From Poa pratensis (Eukaryota; Streptophyta; Magnoliopsida; Poales; Poaceae), in assembly GCA_947311845.1 (NCBI GenBank), contig CAMZMU010000012.1:3224716-3288715 (forward strand): a DNA stretch of 64,000 nucleotides, read 5' to 3'. The notes beneath the pieces are model-generated. The model was not told the DNA's origin, searched no databases, and saw only the letters and a list, made by a program, of their open reading frames with translations. A program made the position numbers and the translations under genes. Below, piece by piece: positions 54,014 to 64,000 of the stretch. Every line of letters begins with the position of its first letter. Within the stretch, counting starts at the first letter, position 1.

Positions 54014-57000
54014 ATGACGGCGCCGGCGGACAAGGGGAAGAAGGCCAAGACCGACGCCGACGCCGGCGAGGAGAACGAGCAGATCGACGGCGCCCTCGTC
54101 CTCTCCATCGAGAGGCTCCAGGAGATCCAGGACGAGCTCGAGAAGGTGAGCTTTTACTCTGCTCCTCTATCGATTTCCCGATCTGTTTTGCTACGCCTTG
54201 AAAGGTTGGGGCGACTGGACAGCTGGATTAGGCAGTGGGTTTGGAGGCTTGAGGGGGTGTCTGTGTCTAATTTGAGAGCAATTTGACGGATGGGTTGTTG
54301 ATAGCGAGTTTGGTAGAATTCCCCGTTCCTTGTAGTCGTGGCTGGCCGAATTACTGTGGGCGGCGGCGAATATAGCAGTTGCTCAAATGGAGAATTCTGT
54401 TAGGATGTTATAGCCTCTAGAGGTTTAGCAGTACAATTTAACTGGGTAGTTTAGAGCGCCTAGTGTGCTATCGCCTGCTGCACCGTGAGGTTCTGGCAAG
54501 TGGCTTTTTAAATACGTATTCAATTGTACTATGACCAAGTGTTTAGGATGTTTCACAGTAGACACATGATGAAGGTTTATATGTAGGGAGAATGAAGATC
54601 TATGAAGCATTTCCATAGTTAAACAACACCAATCATCTATTGTTTGAGTAAAATTTAATTGCCTTGACTGCTATGTTGGTTAGCATGTTATGCCTGATAT
54701 GTTTGGCAACCTATTTAGAACATATTATTTCAGATATCTGGAGTAACTTAGGCCCAGTTCTTTTTGGCTTCCAGGATGGCTTCCCCAAGAAGCTGCCCTT
54801 CCCCCAGCTTCCTGCAGAAGCCGCCCCCAAAATTTTGTTAGGCTTCCAAACTAATTTGGAAACTGGTTCCGAAGCATAACCAAATTTGCAGGGGCGGCTT
54901 CTCCTTGAAGCTTGGGGAAGATTACTTCCTGGAGAAGCCCCGAAAGAACTTGGCCTTACTACTTTCACGTCAGTGCAATTTGCAGTTTAAGTTCCATGAT
55001 GACAGTAACTGCAGAAGTAAGTCTGGGTTTCATTTCTTGTTCCCATTAGTTCCTGAGGCTGGGAAAGATCATGATTGTGACCAGGCTGTCTGGAACCTGT
55101 AGTAAACAGCTCTGTCACCTGTGTCCTGATTTTGAATCTACATTCAATTGTTACTGGTAACTATTGTGCCTGGTAACTCTCCGAGTATAGAAAGTGCAAA
55201 TTGATGCTTTATTTGTGGTCAAATACACAAAGCATGAACTAGTGGTGCTAGGCTCTGCCGTCTTGCCACTATGGAATCTAAGCAAAGACTCCACACTTGG
55301 CAAGATATCAACAAAACTATGTTCATTTACAGATGTTGTGTTTGCTCCCCCTGCCCACTTGATTCCACTAACTATTCAATGAAAAAAAATCATCTAATTC
55401 AATTTCGTTTGGTTCAACTTAGTATGCTTATATTTGCCAACATATATTGCAGTTTTTGCAATGAAATTTTGATATTGGATTCAGCATAAACAGCCTGTTC
55501 CATGATATCCTGGGCCATGGCAGGGTGTTGGATTCCTGTTGTTAACAGCTTGAGCCTAGTTTAATTACTGGAGTGAAAAAAGTGTTTTTAGCCTTGATTT
55601 CTGTCTTATCATTGCTACTGTATACTCTCCCAATGTTGCTCTCTTTTCACCTTTAACTTTACATGACGTCTCACTTTATTAGGAAATGTTGATTTCATAC
55701 GTAGTTAACTATACCTATATATCTTTAGGCTTATTTTAATTTCATTATTTGCTCACAGGTTAATGAGGAAGCAAGTGATAAGGTTTTGGAGTCGAGCAGA
55801 AGTACAGTGAGATTCGCAGACCTGTCTATCTTCGAAGGTGTGACATCATCAAAACAATCCCAGACTTTTGGCTGACAGCGGTATGCATACTACCATATTG
55901 CAAAATAACAGTTTCCATGTTTGTTTATTTGATTGTTGCAAGTGTCGATCAACATGGTCACATTCTTACATACTATGTTATGTGCTGTTTACAGTTTCTA
56001 AGTCATCCTCTTCTCAGCGAGCTTTTGACTGAAGAGGATCAAAAGGTACTTATTTCCTTGTTATGAAGTTGATTTCTGTATTACTCGCAATATTGTGCAA
56101 GAACACATATGGGAATGAGAAAGGAAGCTAAATTATCATGAGCAGTTACGATAATTTTTTGTATATCTATGTAACTTACAAATATCTGATTCTATCTTTG
56201 TCTTATCATAGATGTTCAAGTACTTGGAATATGTTGATGTGGATGATTCTAAGGATGTCAAGTCAGGCTACTCCATCACTCTTGTAAGTGTCATTTCCTG
56301 TTGTGAATTATGATGTTTTCATTGCATCACTTGTGCGCAGGAAAGAAAGCATATACTCCCTCCGTTTTTAAATATAAGATGTTTTAGGTGTTCTACATGT
56401 TGTCTAGATGCATACTAAAATATGTCTCCATACATTTTCATACATGTGAATGTGGACAAAAGCTAAAACATCTTATATTAAAAAACGGTGGGAGTAATAG
56501 AGAAGCAATTGCAAAAGATATCTATTTGACAATGGCATAACCTATGCTTAAGGGGCCTAGTGAAGAAGACCAATTAATAATCTATGATACAGTGTTTAAT
56601 ATTTCATCTTTATATTCATTATCCCCTTCTTCTTTTGGACTGTCAGAACTTCTCTGAGAATCCGTACTTTGAAGACAAAAAGCTTATCAAGTCATATGCC
56701 TTCGCTGACGATGGAACAACTACCATAAATGCCACTTCCATCAAGTGGAAGGAAGGAATGGTATCGTGCTCTCTCTGAATTTTATCTTAGCACTGGATTG
56801 GATGGACAGAATCTAATACTCTTATAACTATATGCACACAGGAAGTTAATGGAAATGCAATTAAGAAGAAAGGGAGCAAGCGCCCATTGGTTGAAGAAAG
56901 GTTAGTTGCTCCCCTTGCACCTGTTGCCATGGCAGACGCTGGTGGATGTAGTTGTCATTTCGTATCTCTTGGATGTTTCTGATATACTGAAAATAGCACG

Positions 57001-58195
57001 AATGATTAGTATTGTTTCTTGTCACATACCATTATACATTTTTTCATGCCATGGTGATTTACATTCTATAGATGTTCCTTAAAAGTAATGGAACAGTGGG
57101 CTACTCTGTTAAACGGAACAAAAATGTTGCACTTATGTGTTATGCATTTTTATATATTTTACCTGATGTTTCCTTCAATGCTTGGAGCTGTTTATGGCTA
57201 CATCCTCCTTAAATGTTTTTCTTGGCATAACTTATCACACAACTTTCATTATGTTTCATTTCTAGCGTTTCTGCTGTTTCCTTTCAAGAATGCTTATGCT
57301 GAGAGAATTTTCCTGGGATACCAAAATATAAGCCATTCTTTGTTAAGTAGTACTCGAACCGTGTGGTAAGTTAATCTTGTATGGTGGTGTTGTTAGCCAA
57401 CACATGTGAATTTGATAGATGTTGTCATTTAGAAAATCCTTTGAATATACAGCTTAATCTGGTATATTCAATATTAGTGTATTATAACCATCATCCTGTG
57501 GTTAGATCGTCTGTTGTTAAATAACGTTTATTACTTTTAAGCCTTGTTGCATGTCATGTAATTTACAAAATATTAGTATGCAAGATCTGATAGCTTCTGT
57601 TCTGATTTTCTTCTGTAGTTTCTTCACTGGGTTACTGATACTGAGCACAAGAGTCTTGCTGATGGGGTGCAAGATGAGGTAACAGAACTTATTTGATTTA
57701 TCTGGCCTTTATTAGATTGGCTACTTGTGGGATTTGGTTTATATGAGATTTGAACTGTGCAGGTGGCAGAGATCATCAAAGAAGATTTGTGGCCCAACCC
57801 TTTGAAATATTTCAACAATGTTAGTGTTCTTTTTGATCTGTTGCACCATTTATCTTATATTTTTATGTCTGGTCCTTAAAAGATCTTTTGTTGCAGGAGG
57901 TTGAAGAGTTTGAAGGAGATGACGAGGATGAAGAGGTATAAGCTTTATCTTGTCAATGTTATTGTTTACTTTTGCGTTCATCTGATTCTAGGAAAAAGTA
58001 TTGCATTATCAAGACTTCATATATATGCGAGCAATGATTGCTAAAACGCTATAACATGTCTAGTTCAGTGAAGCAACCAGTTCGTGTTCTTGTTGCCAGT
58101 TTTTTTTTGAAGCTTTGGTATCTTATCGCTTTCCATTTTGTTTGCAGCCATCTGACGCCGAGGAAGCTGAAGAGGACGAGGATGAGGAGAACTGA
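54014..58195 (+). CDS. NRP1: SET/NAP1-related histone chaperone (NRP)
   Basis: Ten exons: 54014-54145, 55759-55880, 55995-56045, 56212-56283, 56647-56760, 56842-56900, 57619-57678, 57763-57819, 57897-57935, 58148-58195, about 251 residues. NRPs are nuclear H2A/H2B chaperones that act in nucleosome assembly, root growth and genome stability. A dimerisation helix (residues about 30-70, [20 protein letters not shown]) is followed by the NAP/SET earmuff domain: [63 protein letters not shown]. The C-terminus is an acidic histone-binding tail (DDEDEE ... EEDEDEEN). All introns are GT-AG. Two single-base losses break frame: GAGTC for GAGGTC near 55789 and ACTGG for ACTTGG near 57628. Since all other codons match the family, these look like sequencing indels. 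Intron 1 holds a Tourist MITE and intron 4 a Stowaway MITE. Confidence 0.93.
54751..54955. mobile_element. Tourist (PIF/Harbinger) MITE in NRP intron 1
   Basis: 205 bp. The termini are GGCCCAGTTCTTTTTGG and, in reverse, GGCCAAGTTCTTTCGGG, flanked by TTA on both sides (54748-54750, 54956-54958). The interior is partly palindromic (GGCTTCC...GGAAGCC-like blocks). Confidence 0.85.
56356..56494. mobile_element. Stowaway MITE in an NRP intron
   Basis: 139 bp. It starts CTCCCTCCGTTTTTAAATAT and ends ATATTAAAAAACGGTGGGAG, flanked by TA. It is closely related to the copy at 10344-10500. Confidence 0.88.
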
Positions 58196-59944
58196 GCCCT
58201 TAGATGGATTCATGATCCTGTTGTCTGCAGTTTGTGGAGGCCATGGCTATCTGAAGGGTGAAGCCATGTTACCCTTTCGAGATTGTTTTCTCTTTGTGCT
58301 TGACTTAGCTTGAACCTAGCCTTAGTAGCTGTTTAATGCCTTATGAAGTACTGTCGGTATTTTCGACTTAAAGGAGACCTCTATATCATAATCTGGCTAT
58401 ATTATGAGGACAATTTAACTTGCTGATGTGTCTGTAGCCCTTGTAGGTGCTGCGATCTTTGTGCCGTTTGCTATAATGCTACGTGATGTGCGTCCGTAAT
58501 GTGCTTTTCGTGATGTATATCATAGGCATGCCCTGTGTTTCTGATGGTTCTCCAATTATGTGATTCAGCCATTGTTCTCTTTATTTTTCTACCTTGACGC
58601 GGTGTGTTTATTGAAAAAGCTTTACTGCTCTTTGCTTCGAGGCGAAAACTGCCATGGCATTTCTTGTTCTACATGGCAGAAAGAATAAGTTGGTGCTGTT
58701 TGGACTTTCGTTGCAGGCCTTGGCGTGTCACGTCTGGTCGTATCACCAGCACGGCAACCTGGCAAAGAACGTGAGCATGTTTTCTAGCCTTTGCCTTCCA
58801 AGTTTCGAGCATCGTTCCCACACCTGCCATGTTCGGCAAGATCATTCGTCTTTTTAGCTGTGTTGTAGGGCCTGAATGCATGGTCTGATGGCGTGTGAAT
58901 ATTCCATCGTCGTGTATCACTGGGTGGTGGAGGTGGAACCCGGGGATGCCGATACCTTCTTATTTTCGCGCTGCTACCACCTGCCACTGCGTCGTGCCTA
59001 TGCTATACTTGGGAGCCCGCCATGAATAATGCTGATCCGCTGCAGTGGATCACGATTGCACGAGATAAGGACAGCTACTTCCGGATACAAGGTATGGGCG
59101 TTTGGCCGTGGCCTGTGGGAGTACTGTTATTACTGTATTATATACACAAGTAGCCGACGATACTTTGATGTGAAAAATATATCGCCTTTGGCCTTTGCTA
59201 TATCTGACGTAAGGTGAGAATGACAACGGAGCTGAGCCCATTTGTCATTGAACTTGCTACGGCCGCGTGTGGTGAGACTTGAGAGATCCAGCAATTCATA
59301 AGCTCACTATCACCGGAGGGTGAGCGGGTGACAGTCTCTGCAGGTTGCCTTCATGCAAAACTTCAAACCACATTTTCCTTTGTGAACGAACGGACACTGG
59401 CAAGCAAATGCTTCAATGTTTGACCCACCTGCATAGTGAGGGGACAGGTTTTCCCTGATCGCAAAGGTAACACTTAACATGGTGGGTAGTCCTCGTCGTG
59501 GAAGGCCATCCGCCGTCCAATCGGTTCCAAGAGACGAACCACGTAAATAATCTGTAGCTATATGGAGCTCACTGAATTGCAAACCTGCTCCACCCCTTCT
59601 GCCCCTGTAGACACACTGAAATAGCACATTATTCCAGCTCTTAGACATATGTTGGTTGAAATACTAGTACACTCACATTTCTTAGACGTGCTTTCTACGA
59701 TGTATATTCTTCCACATAAGTATTTATCTCAAGGGATATCAAGGAGTCATTATTTTTTGGTAATGAAACAAGTTAAATCCACAATATGAGATCAACCAAG
59801 GTTGTGAGCTTTTTTTTTTTTTTAAATAGACTAGTGGCATGCATATGATACGTCCATGATGTATAGGGGTAGTGCCATACGTGAATGCCTTTATTACTGT
59901 TTAGAGTTATTCTTTATTGAGAAACTCTTTGTGATGGTAACATA

Positions 59945-60203
59945 CTCCCTTCGTCTCCAAATAGGTGGCGCACAAATTGAGTAAAATGGCAATGGTTTCT
60001 TAGTTTGATTAAGTATATATATATATATATAAAATATGACCATCTACAATACAAAATCAATATCAATAGAACCACAAAGATATATTTTTACAATGTATTA
60101 TTAAATAAATATTTGTTGATAATTTTTCTATATATTTGGTCAATCTAAGAAATGATTGCCTATTTTTATTGAATTTATACCCCACCTATTTGGGGGCGGA
60201 GGG
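59945..60203. mobile_element. Stowaway-like MITE
   Basis: It begins CTCCCTTCGTCTCCAAATAG after TA and ends CTATTTGGGGGCGGAGGG before TA, about 259 bp. A (TA)n run lies inside. Confidence 0.8.
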
Positions 60204-60554
60204 TAGTATTATGTTACTCTATTTTTTCTCTTATGTTAAATAACTTCCAACATTATTACGTGTGCATAGCTGAAATACATTTTAGCACCCATGTTACCTC
60301 CACTATGAGAGGTATGCTGCTAGGATTGCCAAAAAGTGTATGTAGAAGTTCCGTCCGCACAACTGCAAAAAAAAAATAGAGAAGGGGGAAAATAATGCAT
60401 TAATGAGAAATAAGTTTTTCATAGGATGCGAAAACAAAAAGTTAGATCAGACGGTGGGGGATGGGGGCCATGTTTCCCTTCCCCTGACGATGCCTAAAAT
60501 CTGCCATGCTATACTAACAATAAAATTACAAAAAAGCTACCCAATATGTCAAAA

Positions 60555-61190
60555 ATTATATGCATTAATGGATAATTACAACGGTCTCCAACAAGTAAAA
60601 TTATTATGGGATGTGAAAAAAAGTAGCAATCAAGGCCAACTCATACATTTACAACTAGCATGGCACTAGCTCTTAGCAACAAAAAAATTTCAGAAAGAGG
60701 AAGGTATTCTCGACGTAGTCAAAGTCAAGGGTGACGTTCTGTCACCAGATGGCCCCGCATGTCAGTGATCCCACACAGAGTTCCGTATGCTAGAGAGTTT
60801 GTGTCTTGTCGAAACATTATGTTTGTAAAGGTGGGCAAATGGATTTGAACATGGTGCATGGCATCGTACCCCCACAACTTTGACCCCTACATTTTGGTAC
60901 AAACATAAATCTTCCAGTAATTTTTGGTGACATTTACTACCCCAATACAAGATTTTGCACTAAATTCATTTTTATCAAGAAACACACATAGATCCAACGT
61001 CAACCAGCCGTACAACAAAAAAGACAGCTGGCCAAATGGTAGAAAAGATATACTCCTACTGTACTACGTATGTATTAATGGTAAAATTACATGAGCAACC
61101 AACTGGTACAATTTTTATGGGATATATACGGAAATGATTTAAAACGGATAAGGCCAACTTATACGCACACGCAGAACTGGCATGTCATCA
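60555..61190. repeat. Diverged direct repeat in the transporter promoter
   Basis: About 60560-60665 (GCATTAATGGATAATTACA ... TTATTATGGGATG ... AAGGCCAACTCATAC) is echoed at 61070-61190 (GTATTAATGGTAAAATTACA ... TTTTTATGGGATA ... AAGGCCAACTTATAC). The offset is about 510 bp and divergence is considerable. Confidence 0.6.
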
Positions 61191-61530
61191 TAGTCAGGGA
61201 CCGTAATTATTTTCCACGTATACCGTGCCCTCCAAGTTCCAACCTCCCAATACTCATCTCCTTCAACAAGAAACCAAAAGATAGGCTCATAGGATAGGCT
61301 GAAGGTTAGCCAAAACCCCCGGACGGATAAAGCCAGATAAAACCATCCCATTGAGTGTCTCTGCCGGTGGGCCACCCGCCATTAACCCACCCCGAGCGGG
61401 GTTTGCCCCGTGGCCTCTTTAAAACCCACCTTGAACCTCGCCCAATTTCCCATCCCATCTCTCTCTCTCTCCTCATCGAGCTGCGAGACCACCGCACACT
61501 TGTTTCTCCATCGCTGCGCGTCAAGGAAGA

Positions 61531-64000
61531 ATGGAGGAAGGCCGGAGTGATCTCAAGGAGGCCAACAAGGTGGAGTTGGCCTTGTCATTGGAGAAGGTCC
61601 GCCAGATCGAGGCGGCGGTGATGGCAATGTCGACGAACGAAAGAAGCTCTGGGGCCTCCTCAGGCTGTTCATGGCCTGCATGGTCTCCGGCGGCATCCAG
61701 TACGGCTGGGCGTTGCAGCTCTCCCTCCTCTCGCCTTACTCCCAGGTACGTGCGTCGATACTGCTTTTCTTGTTTAATGTCCCCCTTTCTCTACACGTTC
61801 TTGTCAATCTTCTTACTGATCTATTCGTCTCTCATTTCATCTTTTGGTTGCAGACTCTTGGGATTCCTCACCAGTACGTTTCCTTGACTTGGATCTGTGG
61901 ACCGATAGCTGGATTTGTGGTGAGTAATTTCCTATGAATTCACCCCCATTTCTTTTCTTTCCTTTCCAAAATTCGTACACCGTCGAATCTCAGTAGTATA
62001 CCATTAATTAAAACGGAGATCTAGACGATCTTTTTTCCCCAGCCTGCGACACTGAAAAAAGGGAACAAACCAAAACCGGTATTAAGGTGCTAAAAACCGG
62101 CCGTATTGATGTGCTTGATATTCGCCAGGTGCAACCAATCGTGGGTTACTACAGCGACCGGTGCACGGCCAAGATGGGCCGCCGGAGGCCCTTCATCCTC
62201 GTCGGATGCCTCATCATCTGCGTATCCGTAAGTACAACTAAGCTCATCGACGATTTGCTATACTGTACTGCCGATCGATTTCCGCTCTGACGTTTGTGCA
62301 TATGATTCGGCGCCACAGGTGATGCTCATCGGCTTCTCCGCGGACATCGGCGGCGGCTCGGCGACACCAAGGATCACTGCAGGTCAGCACCAGCTCTGAC
62401 CCACCTGACTTGCATGCGTTTGACTACTCGTGTTCTTGATCCTGACTTGACTTGCATGTATTTTGTTGCAGCGCGACCACCGGTCCTCGCTGGGCTGCTG
62501 CCGCGGTGTACATTGTTGGCTTCTGGTTCCTCGATTTCGCCAACAACACCGTCCAGGGACCGGCTCGTGCTATGATGGCCGATCTATCCGGTGAGCATGA
62601 AAATCATCCCTTCCTTTTAACTTTGTGATACTATGCAAAACTCGATTACTCAAAAACTGCTCGCGTTGCAGCTGGAAACCATGGCCCCAACGTCCGCCAG
62701 GCCATTTTCTGCCTGTGGATGGCCATCGGCAACATCCTCGGCTACACGGCCGGCGCCAACGGAAAATGGCACGAGTACGTTCTCGCTACACACCACCCTC
62801 CGTATCAGAACCCTTCTTTTTCTTGACCGAGTGACTGACTCATCATGTCGTTCCTTGGTTGTGTAGGTGGTTCCCTTGGCTCAAAACTGCGGCGTGCTGC
62901 GACGCTTGTGCGAATCTTAAGGGCGCCTTCCAACCGCTGTGGTGAGAAACTAGAACACACTTTGATATGTCTTCCAATATATAGATTTCTCTGCTAGTTG
63001 TCGCGGCCTGCTAATTTTTGTTTTGTTTTGGTCAGATCCTCATTGCCATAGCATGACGGTGACCCTGTGGCTAGCCGACGAGAAGCAGCTCAACAAGGCA
63101 GAAGTCCAGGCCGCCTCTGGCCGTGCTGCATCTCCGCCTTCGGCGACCTCTTCAAGAGCTTGAAGAACATCCTCCCGCCATGTTCAAAGTGCTTCCGTCA
63201 CGGCCATCACCTGGGGTACATCCACGACCTAGCGATGCACTTCATCAACCGACTTCATGTGAATTGTGAAATGCACCCATAGAACGCTAATTGACCTTAC
63301 ATCGTCTCACTATGTTTTTTTTTTCAGTTGGCCTGGTTCCCCTCTTCCATACGACACTGACTGATGGGCAGGGAGATCTACCACGGCGTGCCGCAGGGTC
63401 CCAAGGCAGACATCTAATGACGCCGGTGTCCGCGAGGGCGCCATCGGCCTGCTCCTCTGCTCTGTCTGCCTCGCGGCCACCTCCTTCCTCATCCCCAAGC
63501 TGTGCCGCAAGCTGACGTCTAAGGTCGTCTGGTCCATTAGCAACTTCATGGTTTTTGGCATCATGACGGCGATGGTCGTCCTTAGTTTGATCTCCACCAA
63601 GGGTACAACATGTCTTTTACCGCCAGCCTCACTGGGCCTGACCCCAAGTTCAAGGCCGTCGCGTCTTACCCTCTTTGCGCTCATTGGAATCCCTCAAGCC
63701 GTGAGTTGAAACACCTTTAACTGCTAATTGTTTCTCTCGTAATGCTTTATGCGGTTACATGCTTACTGTTCTTGGCAAAATCCCGTTGTTGGCAGGTGCT
63801 GTTCAGTGTACCTGGCTGTTGCTTCTGAGTTGTCGCCGTCGAGGAGACGGTGGCCAAGGCCTTGCCATTGGTGTCCTCAACATAGCCATCGTCGTGCCAC
63901 CGGTATCAAACAGAAAGCTTGTAGTTTCTATTGGCAACTCGATCGGCAGGCTATTACTATGTGCAACGCCGCCATCCTGTCTTATAGTTATAGAGGAAAG
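61531..64000 (+). pseudogene. Sucrose transporter (SUT, OsSUT5-like), frame-broken and truncated by the window
   Basis: A proton-sucrose symporter of the GPH family (12 membrane helices, plasma membrane). Exons: 61531-61745, 61854-61919, 62129-62227, 62319-62382, 62472-62590, 62672-62774, 62867-62941, 63036-63215, 63328-63700, 63796 onward. Signatures: [109 protein letters not shown]. The wording is closest to rice SUT5 as I remember it. Splice sites are intact, but more than ten frame breaks are scattered through the exons (after MAMSTN, in exon 4, several in exons 8-10). Most are loss of one base from a doublet, for example CCATAGCATG, TGACTGATGG, GTACCTGG. It is either a young pseudogene or a functional gene in poorly polished sequence. 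Confidence 0.85.

Larger units (their letters stand above)
58196..61530. other. NRP 3' flank and sucrose-transporter upstream region
   Basis: The first 300 bp or so are probably NRP 3' UTR. Further on are a Stowaway-like element (59945-60203), a TA microsatellite at about 60013-60031 and a diverged direct repeat (60555-60665 and 61070-61190). The transporter leader is CT-rich (CTCTCTCTCTCC at about 61460). The minus-strand 112-codon frame at 59310-59648 has no recognisable domain. Confidence 0.5.

Noticed and set aside
59310..59648. Cys-rich 112-codon minus-strand frame
   Set aside because: No signal peptide, no family pattern, no splice or promoter support; likely chance.
60013..60031. TATATA run considered as a promoter
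   Set aside because: Simple dinucleotide microsatellite inside a Stowaway-like element, far from any start codon.
1..64000. CRISPR arrays, bacterial operons, rRNA or tRNA genes
   Set aside because: The sequence is plainly plant nuclear DNA; no spaced direct-repeat array or tRNA/rRNA signature was found by eye.

Overview
The window is nuclear DNA from a grass, most probably a Triticeae species (wheat, barley or Aegilops). It has long intergenic stretches of nested transposons, few and widely spaced intron-bearing genes, GC-rich first exons, Stowaway and Tourist MITEs in introns, a solo LTR resembling Angela/BARE and a Tat-lineage Gypsy element. There is no operon structure. The genes look like independent transcription units on both strands.

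Layout. 1-3.1 kb is repetitive and ends in a CACTA terminus. 3.3-4.8 kb (-) is an intact UGT85-type glycosyltransferase. 6.8-7.6 kb (+) is an intact single-exon organellar mTERF gene. 9.4-12.5 kb (-) is a galectin-domain beta-1,3-galactosyltransferase of the hydroxyproline O-galactosyltransferase type. Two related hAT-type elements carrying gene fragments lie at 13.5-14.6 and 15.4-16.4 kb. 19.8-22.8 kb (+) is a RING-CH membrane ubiquitin ligase. 23.2-26.4 kb is a Helitron with a MULE-like insertion. 27.7-28.0 kb (-) is a CLE peptide gene whose peptide matches CLE45. 29.2-38.9 kb is one LINE split by four nested insertions: an unidentified repeat with a solo Copia LTR, a small TIR element, and a 5-kb long-TIR MULE carrying a B3-like gene and a GRF zinc-finger gene. 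39.5-50.2 kb is a complete but decayed Tat-type Gypsy retrotransposon with two RNase H domains and an antisense B3-domain gene 3' of pol. 51.6-53.6 kb is a second Helitron. 54.0-58.2 kb (+) is a SET/NAP1-related histone chaperone (NRP). 61.5-64.0 kb (+) is a frame-broken sucrose transporter that runs off the window.

Cross-cutting points. First, many conserved exons here are broken by loss of one base from a doublet or homopolymer. The pattern recurs in unrelated genes and in the retrotransposon, so it looks more like consensus error than biology, and pseudogene calls should be read with that in mind. Second, two unrelated transposons each carry a B3-type DNA-binding protein gene. One of these is antisense with its own TATA box, and it is the most novel-looking cargo in the window. 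Third, several tiny insertions flanked by 16-18 bp duplications look like extreme 5'-truncated retroposition scars.
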